DNA of 6,507 bases from Proteobacteria bacterium UBA6522 (GCA_002434915.1 DJLG01000161.1:1975-8481), one strand, 5' to 3'. Shown: positions 1-6,236, numbered from the stretch's first letter. Numbers and translations: made by a program. Notes: a model not told the origin generated them from the sequence alone.

Positions 1-341
1 ATATTCATGCCGAACTTAATTCTGGTAAAAACATACCAAGAATACCTCCATCTACTTATCAATATTCACTCGAAGGCGTTTCTGGAAACATGATGTGGCT
101 CTGTCGACTTAGACATGCTGGAAAACAAAATGATATTGCTATTAATGAGCTAGCTACGGATTCTTATACCCAATTTGATGTTGAAGTGAGCTGGATTCCA
201 ACTCAGTTAGAAGGTTTTACCTTCTCTTTAATAGCTAGAAATATTGGTGATGAGGAGATCAGGAACCATACTTCGTATTTGAAAGATAGACTTTCTGAGC
301 CAGGAAGAAACATTAATCTGACTGTTCAGTATGGCTTTTAA
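1..341 (+). CDS. TonB-dependent outer-membrane receptor, C-terminal fragment (5' end outside window)
   Basis: The reading frame is open from base 3, 29 codons before the first in-window ATG (90), so this is the tail of a longer gene and not an 83-aa protein. The visible 112 residues show late beta-barrel features of TonB-dependent receptors: a NIPRIPPSTYQ segment, alternating polar/hydrophobic strands (YTQFDVEVSWIP, FTFSLIARNIGDEE), then RNHTSYLKD and PGRNINLTVQYGF. The protein ends in the terminal phenylalanine typical of outer-membrane barrels recognised by BAM. The family imports siderophores, metals, cobalamin or carbohydrate/aromatic ligands using TonB-ExbBD energy. The RNHTSxLKD...PGRN ending resembles, from memory, receptors grouped with the zinc receptor ZnuD, but the ligand cannot be judged because the plug and most of the barrel are outside the window. 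It converges with the minus-strand NicX-like gene, leaving 83 bp between the stop codons. Confidence 0.88.
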   Translation, partial: IHAELNSGKNIPRIPPSTYQYSLEGVSGNMMWLCRLRHAGKQNDIAINELATDSYTQFDVEVSWIPTQLEGFTFSLIARNIGDEEIRNHTSYLKDRLSEPGRNINLTVQYGF

Positions 342-404
342 ACTAAATGGTAGAGTCGCCTAACCTAGGAATGTTGGGGACATAAAAACCTTCGTACGCT
401 TTTT

Positions 405-425
405 GGAGAAGCAGTTGTTTTCTCC
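405..425. terminator. Weak hairpin between convergent genes
   Basis: GGAGAA (405-410) pairs with TTCTCC (420-425) around a 9-base loop, in the 83-bp gap where the receptor and NicX-like genes converge. The second arm reaches the last base of the NicX-like stop codon. The T-run (400-404) is on the 5' side for the + strand and appears as A's for the minus strand, so neither direction has the U-tract of an intrinsic terminator. It may still slow or end convergent transcription. Confidence 0.25.
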
Positions 426-1516
426 TAGGAACTACCCAGTCCATATTCTCTGACAGGTTTTTCAAAAAGTTCTCGTATTCCTGGGTACTTCGCCATAAGG
501 TCTAGCGCCGCTGGTGTTTCAGCAAAGAGAAATTTACCGTTCCGCCAAAAATCTACTCCGTCTACTGAAATAGTTGGATCAAATGCTGAGATGCAAATCT
601 CACCCGGAGCATAGTTACCGCAAGTATGAAAGTGGAGATATCTTGGGTTTCCGAATGCAGAGCCACTCCAGCGAGCTAGATTGTCGACAGCACGGCCAAA
701 ATAACTATTTTGTGGGTGAATGCCTGCATGCCAGGAATGGATAATGTCACGATCAACATCGTATCTTTCAGAGACGTAATCATAGTGTTTGCGTACTTTG
801 CGTACCTCACTTTCAAGTCCGTCAAAATCGATAATACGCCCATTCTTAACTTTCGCTAATACAATGCCATTTATAAGTATGTGGTTAGGTTGATAGAATC
901 GCGAGCCTGTTGGGCACAGCCATTTTGATAATGCCAGTACGCCAGAAAATGTTGAAGCAGGGATAGGCCGGAACACATTCAAGGGGAATCTTTTGACCGT
1001 CACATCATCGATGTCGTTGTAGTCTAGATCCTGTGGGGATACCCCTTCTAGTTTCGTGCCGGCTGGACAAGTAATTATTATCTTTCGCTTACCCCATAAC
1101 GCCAAGTCGACCATACTCTTGAATGCCATAAAAAAACGATGGTCTGCACTACAGAATTCCATGCTGAAGCTTTGCTCATCCTGCGCATAGCACATAATTT
1201 TTTTGCTACGGCCAGCTAGTTTCGAAAATCTCACCTGATCGCCAATGCGGGCGAGAAATAACATGTGATCAACATCGTCCAGAGCATCAGATATATCTTG
1301 TGGGAGAATCGTTGCATCCTCCACATAACTCATACTGATAATACGCGTATCAATGGAATAAGAACGCAAGAGAGTTGCAATATTTTTTGCAAGACTCGGG
1401 GAATAATAATCAACATCGTCTTCGGAAATGATGGCAATAGAGTCCCCAGGTTTAGCTTCTATGCAGTTAAACAGAAGGTTCTCTACACCAGCACGGATTG
1501 CTGAAACTACACTCAT
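425..1516 (-). CDS. Peptidase M29 / 2,5-dihydroxypyridine 5,6-dioxygenase (NicX)-like metalloprotein
   Basis: This 363-aa cytoplasmic protein has no signal peptide or membrane segment. Its layout follows the M29 aminopeptidase/NicX fold: an N-terminal alpha/beta part with KPGDSIAIISEDD (22-34), a central TCPAGTKLEG segment (149-158) like the family's GTxL motif, an FPLNVFRPIPASTFSGVL segment (177-194), SWHAGIHPQN (261-270), FGNPRYLHFHTCGN (288-301) and a closing SVDGVDFWRNGKFLF (317-331). The family holds metal-dependent aminopeptidases and Fe(II) extradiol-type ring-cleaving dioxygenases. Usual M29 ligands look changed: the Glu of the 'PxGEV' motif is Asn180, and I cannot place the HxD pair before the final VDG. 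H260, H263, H267, H295 and H297 are candidate ligands instead. This argues against a classical aminopeptidase, and the substrate is unknown. The ATG at 1516 has only a weak upstream GGTG. It lies 96 bp downstream of the alcohol dehydrogenase gene on the same strand, so co-transcription is plausible. The family call is moderate; the exact reaction is unproven. Confidence 0.7.
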   Translation of the reverse strand: MSVVSAIRAGVENLLFNCIEAKPGDSIAIISEDDVDYYSPSLAKNIATLLRSYSIDTRIISMSYVEDATILPQDISDALDDVDHMLFLARIGDQVRFSKLAGRSKKIMCYAQDEQSFSMEFCSADHRFFMAFKSMVDLALWGKRKIIITCPAGTKLEGVSPQDLDYNDIDDVTVKRFPLNVFRPIPASTFSGVLALSKWLCPTGSRFYQPNHILINGIVLAKVKNGRIIDFDGLESEVRKVRKHYDYVSERYDVDRDIIHSWHAGIHPQNSYFGRAVDNLARWSGSAFGNPRYLHFHTCGNYAPGEICISAFDPTISVDGVDFWRNGKFLFAETPAALDLMAKYPGIRELFEKPVREYGLGSS

Positions 1517-1553
1517 TTAGTTGGCACCATAATAAACAGTCATAGTTCAATCT

Positions 1554-1568
1554 CAATATTTCATATTG
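1554..1568. repeat. Short perfect inverted repeat between frmA and the NicX-like gene
   Basis: CAATAT and ATATTG flank TTC (6+3+6). It is AT-only apart from the outer C/G pairs and lacks a T-tract on either strand, so it is not a convincing terminator. It lies 38 bp upstream of the NicX-like start codon and could be a regulator site or chance. Confidence 0.25.
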
Positions 1569-1612
1569 GAATCGTACAGTAAGTTAATGTTTGATAGCTT
1601 AAACTGCCATTA

Positions 1613-2722
1613 TTAGAAATTAATAACTGAACGAATACTCGCACCCTCATGCATAAGATCGAATGCTGTGTTGATTTCTTCAAGGCTCATCGTATGGGTA
1701 ATCATCTCGTCGACAGTAATCTCTCCATTCATATACTGATCAACCATTCCAGGCAGCTGACTGCGGCCTTTTACTCCCCCGAAAGCACTGCCACGCCAAA
1801 CGCGACCCGTCACTAGTTGAAACGGTCTTGTCGAAATCTCTTGGCCTGCACCAGCAACACCAATAATTGTAGATTCCCCCCAGCCCTTATGGCAGCACTC
1901 GAGAGCCGACCGCATAAGCTCAACGTTACCAACAGCCTCGAAAGAATAATCGACTCCACCATTTGTCATATCGACAATTACCTCCTGAATTGGAAGATCA
2001 TAATTTTTTGGATTAATGAAGTCTGTGGCGCCAAGCTGACGTGCCATTTCTTCCTTATCCGGATTAGTATCGATCGCTAGAATCCGTTCTGCCTTAGCCA
2101 TTACAGCGCCTTGTATTGTGCTAAGTCCAACGCCTCCCAAACCAAATATAGCAACTGTTGAGCCGGCCTCTACCTTTGCTGTATTTAGCACTGCGCCTAT
2201 ACCTGTCGTGATGCCACATCCAAGTAGACAAACTTTTTCAAGAGGAGCTGCATGTGAAATTTTTGCGACAGCGATTTCTGGTAGGACAGTGTATTCAGAG
2301 AATGTTGATGTGCCCATAAAATGCAGAATGTCTTTACCTCTAGCCGAAAAACGGCTTGTGCCGTCAGGCATAACACCTTGGCCTTGGGTTATTCGGATTT
2401 TCTGACAAAGATTAGTTTTTCCAGATAGACAAAATGTGCACTCACGACACTCAGGTGTATAGAGAGGAATAACATGGTCACCTATTTTAACGCTTGTTAC
2501 CCCTGTACCGACTTCTTCAACTATACCTCCGCCTTCATGTCCTAAAATCACGGGGAAAGCACCCTCGGGATCTTCACCCGAAAGCGTATAGGCATCCGTA
2601 TGACAAACGCCTGTTGCAACCAATCTCACAAGCACCTCCCCGTCCTGTGGTCCAGAAATATCAACTTCTTCAATAGATAAAGGCCGATTTGCTTCCCAAG
2701 CTACTGCTGCTCGTGCTCGCAT
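1613..2722 (-). CDS. frmA: S-(hydroxymethyl)glutathione dehydrogenase / class III alcohol dehydrogenase
   Basis: This cytoplasmic NAD-dependent enzyme oxidises S-(hydroxymethyl)glutathione, formed from formaldehyde and glutathione, to S-formylglutathione; it can also act as an S-nitrosoglutathione reductase. From the ATG at 2722 it is 369 aa, the normal class III length. Catalytic zinc ligands are C40 (GVCHTD), H62 (GHEGGG) and C169 (LLGCGITTG). The structural zinc site is C92, C95, C98 and C106. The class III glutathione-site arginine appears as R110 in RITQGQG. The Rossmann motif is GLGGVG (194-199), with D218 at the end of the second strand favouring NAD over NADP. Long C-terminal blocks (ISTRPFQLVTGRVWRGSAFGG, KGRSQLPGMV, THTMSLEEIN) match E. 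coli FrmA closely. The frame stays open upstream to an ATG at 2767, but that codon has no properly spaced ribosome site, whereas 2722 has a strong one. No S-formylglutathione hydrolase gene (frmB/fghA) is adjacent in the window. The gene is first on the minus strand, divergent from the antiporter. Confidence 0.96.
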   Translation of the reverse strand: MRARAAVAWEANRPLSIEEVDISGPQDGEVLVRLVATGVCHTDAYTLSGEDPEGAFPVILGHEGGGIVEEVGTGVTSVKIGDHVIPLYTPECRECTFCLSGKTNLCQKIRITQGQGVMPDGTSRFSARGKDILHFMGTSTFSEYTVLPEIAVAKISHAAPLEKVCLLGCGITTGIGAVLNTAKVEAGSTVAIFGLGGVGLSTIQGAVMAKAERILAIDTNPDKEEMARQLGATDFINPKNYDLPIQEVIVDMTNGGVDYSFEAVGNVELMRSALECCHKGWGESTIIGVAGAGQEISTRPFQLVTGRVWRGSAFGGVKGRSQLPGMVDQYMNGEITVDEMITHTMSLEEINTAFDLMHEGASIRSVINF

Positions 2723-2728
2723 ATTATT

Positions 2729-2734
2729 CCCCCT
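2729..2734 (-). promoter_or_regulatory. Ribosome binding site that fixes the frmA start
   Basis: On the minus strand AGGGGG lies six bases before the ATG at 2722, a near-ideal Shine-Dalgarno site. The alternative ATG at 2767 has AAAAGGG directly abutting the start codon, with no spacer, which would not work well. The 15 residues between the two starts (MTRYLETKNENRGNN) have no counterpart in class III dehydrogenases, which begin near MxxRAAVAW. The 2722 start is therefore chosen. Confidence 0.85.
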
Positions 2735-2914
2735 ATTCTCATTTTTGGTTTCTAGGTAACGCGTCATCCCTTTTCTGATATCAACAAACTGCTTTTCATT
2801 GACTTGAATGTTAATAGCAGACTTTTAAAATCCCATGCTCAATGTGTTACGTAGTGGTCTGTTTGCTCGATCTTGAAGTTTAAGAATACATGATGCGCGC
2901 TTGATCTATCGATA

Positions 2915-2943
2915 TTGAGTTGCATATGGTGCACATGCATAAA
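2915..2943 (+). promoter_or_regulatory. Candidate sigma70 promoter with inverted repeat, upstream of the antiporter gene
   Basis: TTGAGT (2915-2920) and CATAAA (2938-2943) are separated by 17 bp, each matching four of six consensus bases. The spacer is almost filled by an imperfect inverted repeat, TGCATaTGg / gCAcATGCA (2921-2939), with an outer TGCAT/ATGCA perfect over five bases. A repressor bound here would block RNA polymerase. The predicted transcript start would leave a leader of roughly 90 bases before the antiporter ATG. The boxes are weak, so this is a suggestion only; the same layout recurs upstream of the propeller gene. Confidence 0.35.
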
Positions 2944-3015
2944 CTAGCAAGGCGACTTTAATCTGGCTTGTCAATGCTAGGAGCTTTGCGGTAGCTGACC
3001 GGCATTTGAGTTACG

Positions 3016-3048
3016 ATGCAGCCATGTTTCCTGAGATTTAATTTATGA
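3016..3048 (+). other. Possible 10-codon leader ORF overlapping the antiporter start codon
   Basis: An ATG at 3016 opens a frame for the decapeptide MQPCFLRFNL and ends at TGA 3046-3048. That stop overlaps the antiporter ATG (3045-3047) in the classic ATGA arrangement of translational coupling. GAG (3008-3010) sits five bases before the ATG as a weak ribosome site. The antiporter's own ribosome site is poor, so coupling could supply ribosomes to it. An ORF this short can arise by chance. Confidence 0.25.
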
Positions 3049-4424
3049 ACGGCCCTAAAGAGCCTACATTTGAGCATTCTCTAGTAAGTTTCGGTGGCGT
3101 CATCGTGATCGTTATTACTGGGCTACTATGGCTAGGGATTAGTCTGCATAGTCTTCTGCTTGTCGCACTTATATGGATTGGGGGGCAAGCGATGCTTCTC
3201 GGTTTCTGCTTTCAAGAAATCAAATCTGCGATGATTTCTGGGATTGAAAAAGGCCTTGGTGCGTTCTTTATTTTTTTTCTTATTGGTTTACTCATCGCTG
3301 CGCTGATTGAGGGCGGGACTATCGGTGGTTTGGTCTACTATGGCGTAGATTTACTTCATCCTGCAATTTTTTTGCCGGCTGGTTTGGTGTTGTGTAGTTT
3401 GATGTCTATTGCTACTGGTACAGCATGGGGCACGATTGGCACGATTGGTGTTGTCCTTGTAGGGCTTGGTGAAGCGTTAGGTATTCCATTGCCGCTTGTT
3501 GCTGGAATGGTTGTATCAGGTGCAAGTTTTGGAGATAAGATGTCTCCTGTTTCAGATACTACAAATCTTGCCGCGATGAGTGCGGATACTGATCTCTACT
3601 CTCATATAAAGTCGATGATGTATACGACAGTGCCAACCTATATCATTTGCTTGATCATGTTTACATTTGTTGGGTTGAGTTACAGTGATCAAACACTCGC
3701 ATTGCAGGAGTTATTAGAGCTTAAGCAATACCTCAATCTTCAGTTCTCGATAAATCTATTAACTTTACTGCCACTGATTGTGCTCATCGTTCTCAGTATC
3801 AAAAGAGTTCCAGCAGAAGTTAGCATGCTAGCCAGTGTAGCTACAGCATGTGTATTAGCAGTTGCGATGCAGGACCGAACTGTTACGGAAGTATTAAACA
3901 GTTTGCACACTGGGTATTTTGGTGACACTGGTCTTGAAAGATTGGATATCATTCTTAATCGTGGCGGTATTGTGAGCATGATGTGGACCATGTCACTGGC
4001 ACTACTTGCCTTATCGCTTGGAGGCATTCTGGATCGTGCCGGTTTCGTAAGAATATTATTGAGTGGGCTGCTAAGGCGAATCAAGCGATCCGCAAGCCTA
4101 ATGACCACTACAATAGGTGCTGGAATTTTTGCCAATATGAGTATGGGTGAAGCGTATCTCTCTATTATCTTTGGCGGACAGATATTTAAAGATTCCTACG
4201 AACAAGATAATTTAGAAAAACACATGTTGTCCCGGTGTCTGGAAGAAGGCGCGACACTCAGTACTTCGTTGATTCCTTGGACGACTTCAGGTGCATTTAT
4301 TATAGGAGTTCTGGGCATATCACCATTGGAGTATGCTCCATGGACGTTTTTTAACTATATCAATCCACTGTTGTCTATTGTTCTTGCCTATATGGGGTTT
4401 GGGATATTCCGAAAATATTCATAA
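3045..4424 (+). CDS. NhaC-family Na+/H+ antiporter
   Basis: This 459-aa polytopic inner-membrane protein exchanges sodium for protons; some NhaC relatives (MleN type) couple this to a carboxylate such as malate/lactate. Family signatures are clear: SIATGTAWGTIGTIGVVL (121-138), AGMVVSGASFGDKMSPVSDTTNLAAMSADTD (153-183), with conserved D164, S167 and D171 in the helix break, and in the second half IPWTTSGAFIIGVLG (410-424) followed by YAPWTFFNYINPL (430-442). About ten or more hydrophobic segments are visible, for example 16-32, 36-56, 71-90, 105-120, 196-212, 235-251 and 313-327. Length agrees with the usual 450-490 aa. The ATG at 3045 is the first after an in-frame stop at 3039-3041; its Shine-Dalgarno is poor (TGAG at 3032-3035). 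It lies 49 bp upstream of the AhpD-like gene, which suggests an operon. Transport specificity is not readable from the sequence, so no numbered or nha symbol is given. Confidence 0.92.
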   Translation: MNGPKEPTFEHSLVSFGGVIVIVITGLLWLGISLHSLLLVALIWIGGQAMLLGFCFQEIKSAMISGIEKGLGAFFIFFLIGLLIAALIEGGTIGGLVYYGVDLLHPAIFLPAGLVLCSLMSIATGTAWGTIGTIGVVLVGLGEALGIPLPLVAGMVVSGASFGDKMSPVSDTTNLAAMSADTDLYSHIKSMMYTTVPTYIICLIMFTFVGLSYSDQTLALQELLELKQYLNLQFSINLLTLLPLIVLIVLSIKRVPAEVSMLASVATACVLAVAMQDRTVTEVLNSLHTGYFGDTGLERLDIILNRGGIVSMMWTMSLALLALSLGGILDRAGFVRILLSGLLRRIKRSASLMTTTIGAGIFANMSMGEAYLSIIFGGQIFKDSYEQDNLEKHMLSRCLEEGATLSTSLIPWTTSGAFIIGVLGISPLEYAPWTFFNYINPLLSIVLAYMGFGIFRKYS

Positions 4425-4473
4425 TTGCTAGTAAACTTTCTTCAGTTTTAACCTGTTTCTTGGAGAATATTTA

Positions 4474-5046
4474 ATGACAGCCTGGATTAGAATGATTCCG
4501 GAAGACGAAGCAACTGGAGTCTTACGGGAGTTATATGACGAAGCGATGACGCCACATGGCACAGTCGATAATGTCATGAAGGTGCATTCATTACGCCCAC
4601 ACACAATGCATGGCCACGTAACGCTTTATCGGAGTGTTCTCCATAATCCTAATATAACGTTGCCATTATGGTTTCTAGAAGTCGTTGCATCCTATGTCAG
4701 TATTAAAAACGACTGTGCTTATAGCCTGACTCATCATTTTATGAATGTTAGACGATTGCTTAATAATGAAAAGCGATGTGATGATATTTTGCAAAGCCTT
4801 AATGCTGGTGCGCCGCAGGATCAATTTAAAGGAAAACAACTAGAGCTGCTCCATTATGCTGCGAAGTTAACAACTGACGTAGCGAAAATGGAAGTTTCAG
4901 ATATCGATCTTCTTCGTGAGTACGATTGTACGGATGGCGAAATTCTTGAGGTTAATCAGGTTGCTGCATATTTCAATTATTCAAATCGTTTGCTAAATGG
5001 CTTAGGCGTTACTACCGAGGGTGATTCAATTGGGTTTTATGAGTAA
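4474..5046 (+). CDS. Carboxymuconolactone decarboxylase / AhpD-like (peroxidase-related) protein with CxxS motif
   Basis: This 190-aa, probably cytoplasmic, all-helical protein belongs to the carboxymuconolactone decarboxylase/AhpD superfamily. The core is LEVVASYVSIKNDCAYSLTHHF (68-89). It matches the family pattern E...CxxC...H, with Glu69, Cys81 and His87/His88, but the second cysteine, which is peroxidatic in AhpD, is Ser84. The C-terminal EVNQVAAYFNYSNRLLNGLGV (159-179) is typical of the 'peroxidase-related' branch, as is the N-terminal IPEDEATGVLRELYDE (8-23). With the CxxC pair broken, thiol-based peroxide reduction is doubtful. A decarboxylase, isomerase or binding role is equally possible, so no symbol is given. 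The start is supported by GGAG (4462-4465) eight bases before the ATG. It follows the antiporter gene by 49 bp on the same strand with no terminator visible between them. Confidence 0.85.
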   Translation: MTAWIRMIPEDEATGVLRELYDEAMTPHGTVDNVMKVHSLRPHTMHGHVTLYRSVLHNPNITLPLWFLEVVASYVSIKNDCAYSLTHHFMNVRRLLNNEKRCDDILQSLNAGAPQDQFKGKQLELLHYAAKLTTDVAKMEVSDIDLLREYDCTDGEILEVNQVAAYFNYSNRLLNGLGVTTEGDSIGFYE

Positions 5047-5117
5047 CCTACTTGAACAGTGTTATTGATTTATTTATGGGTGGCAACTTACAAGTAATTC
5101 GTCAGAAAAAATGTGTT

Positions 5118-5147
5118 TTGATGCAATTGTACAATCGCATCTATAAA
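5118..5147 (+). promoter_or_regulatory. Candidate sigma70 promoter of the propeller gene
   Basis: TTGATG (5118-5123) and TATAAA (5142-5147) are separated by 18 bp, with four and five matches to consensus respectively. A start about seven bases further on (near 5154) would give a leader of about 150 bases before the ATG at 5304. Two inverted repeats lie on it, one filling the spacer and one covering the predicted start. This is inference from sequence only. Confidence 0.45.
5120..5141. promoter_or_regulatory. 22-bp inverted repeat, likely operator
   Basis: The half-sites are GATGC-a-ATTGT and ACAAT-c-GCATC. Ten of eleven pairs are complementary and there is no central spacer. The core ATTGTACAAT resembles the TTGTxxACAA-type sites bound by FadR/FCD-subgroup GntR regulators, which commonly control catabolic genes; this comparison is from memory. 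It lies between the candidate -35 and -10 boxes, where a repressor would exclude polymerase. No regulator gene is in the window. Confidence 0.55.
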
Positions 5148-5162
5148 TGTAATATTATTACA
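5148..5162. promoter_or_regulatory. 15-bp perfect inverted repeat, possible second operator
   Basis: TGTAATA and TATTACA flank a single central base, a perfect 7+1+7 palindrome. It starts seven bases after the 22-bp repeat and directly follows the candidate -10 box, so it would cover the transcription start. The half-site differs from the first repeat, so it may be a separate site or an AT-rich coincidence. Confidence 0.4.
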
Positions 5163-5303
5163 ATATCTTCGTCGTAGTCCTAAGAATGAACAATCAATCG
5201 GGGGAGCTGTCTAACACTAGACCTCAGCATATATTGGCTCTTCCCTTGCGAATTCCTTGGTAGGCGCGGAAAAAATAGCATAAACCGACAAGGAGTAGAT
5301 CTC

Positions 5304-6236
5304 ATGCACGGATATAACAAGTTTTCTGGATATGCAGTCATTGCTGGAGTGATTTTTTGCTGGCAACAGGCCGCTTTCGCACAATCAATTCAGACTGCTG
5401 ACCCTCTTAGCACAATCAATGAGGCAGGCGAGGCTGTCACGATGACAGACAATGTTAAGGTCTTTGGGAGTTTTCACTTCTCGGAAAGCTGTACGTTTGA
5501 TCAAGAGAGAAATCTTATTATTGCGATGAACGCCGGTAATCGAGTAGAGGAGGATGACGACGACGGATACGTTTCCTTGATCAATCCAGATGGCAGCGCA
5601 CATACGATAAGGTGGATCGGTGCGAATCGTGATGGACTCGAATTGCATGACCCAATTGGTAGTGCCGTTCGTAACGGTGTTCTCTACACCGTGGATAGGG
5701 GCGTAGTGCGCTTATTCGACCAGTCAACGGGACAGCCCCGCGATGCCTTTCCTGTACCCGGTTCCACATTCCTGAACGGAATCGGAGTGGCCGAAGACGG
5801 CACGATTTACGCTTCTAATACACGTCCTGAAGGACGCCTTTACAAGGTGACAGCTGACGGTGAACCGTCATTACTTATTGACGGGGAACCACTTAACGTA
5901 CCAAATGGTGTTGCGATCGACCCTGACGGTAATGTAGTCGTTGTCAATATTGGTGACAACGCTGTGCTGACATTTGATCCCGACGGCGAACTAATCCAAA
6001 CGGAGTATGCCCATGAAGCTGGCAATGACGGTGTCGTCATACTTGACGATGGTACGAAGTATGTAAGCAGTGTGCGATTCGGTAGCGTTTCAAGAATTCG
6101 CCCGGGGCAGGAAGCGGAAGTAATTGCTGCTGGCATCCCGAGTGCCGCATCAATGTGTTACGACTCGACACAGCACCAGCTCGTTATTCCAATGAACAAC
6201 AATAACTCACTGGCATTTGTGGAGCTAGATGACTAG
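5304..6236 (+). CDS. Exported SMP-30/gluconolactonase-like six-bladed beta-propeller
   Basis: This 310-aa protein has a signal peptide: hydrophobic core YAVIAGVIFCW (10-20) and an AFA-QS cleavage site after residue 26, without a lipobox, so the mature protein is probably periplasmic. The rest shows repeated propeller blades with DG turns: NPDGS, AEDGT, DPDGN, DPDGE and LDDGT. Positions matching the SMP-30 divalent-metal ligands are Glu61 (FSESCTFD), Asn158 (LNGIGVAEDG), Asn201 (PNGVAID) and Asp242 (NDGVVI). Members hydrolyse sugar or other lactones or aryl esters, usually with Ca2+ or Zn2+. An acidic run EEDDDDG (82-88) precedes blade two. The start is fixed by AAGGAG (5290-5295), eight bases before the ATG. 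It is separated from the AhpD-like gene by 257 bp carrying its own promoter and palindromes, so it may be regulated independently. The substrate is unknown; a non-enzymatic sugar- or ligand-binding propeller is an alternative. Confidence 0.85.
   Translation: MHGYNKFSGYAVIAGVIFCWQQAAFAQSIQTADPLSTINEAGEAVTMTDNVKVFGSFHFSESCTFDQERNLIIAMNAGNRVEEDDDDGYVSLINPDGSAHTIRWIGANRDGLELHDPIGSAVRNGVLYTVDRGVVRLFDQSTGQPRDAFPVPGSTFLNGIGVAEDGTIYASNTRPEGRLYKVTADGEPSLLIDGEPLNVPNGVAIDPDGNVVVVNIGDNAVLTFDPDGELIQTEYAHEAGNDGVVILDDGTKYVSSVRFGSVSRIRPGQEAEVIAAGIPSAASMCYDSTQHQLVIPMNNNNSLAFVELDD

Noticed and set aside
384..404. AAAAA...TTTTT inverted arms between the convergent genes
   Set aside because: The stem is A/T only with an 11-base loop containing CGTACG; too weak to call a bidirectional terminator.
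1817..2405. Plus-strand open frames of 87 and 95 codons opposite frmA
   Set aside because: frmA is certain on the other strand and these products show no recognisable motif.
2723..2767. 15-residue N-terminal extension of the dehydrogenase from ATG 2767
   Set aside because: The upstream ATG has no spaced ribosome site, while ATG 2722 has AGGGGG at 6 bases and begins where the family begins.
2992..3001. 10-base repeat TAGCTGACCG, also at 6262-6271
   Set aside because: Several exact 10-base matches are expected by chance in 6.5 kb; there is no symmetry or shared context.
3271..3278. Run of eight T in the antiporter coding region, a possible slippage or phase-variation tract
   Set aside because: It encodes a Phe-rich membrane helix where T-rich codons are expected, and the frame is intact; the run is short for phase variation.
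3740..4135. 131-codon minus-strand open frame
   Set aside because: It lies wholly inside the strongly supported antiporter gene; the product is basic, serine- and arginine-rich with no domain, and there is no ribosome site, so it is a frame shadow.
5840..6136. 98-codon minus-strand open frame
   Set aside because: Antisense to the propeller gene; the low-complexity Ser/Pro/Thr-rich product reflects reading the DG/NG-turn codons backward.
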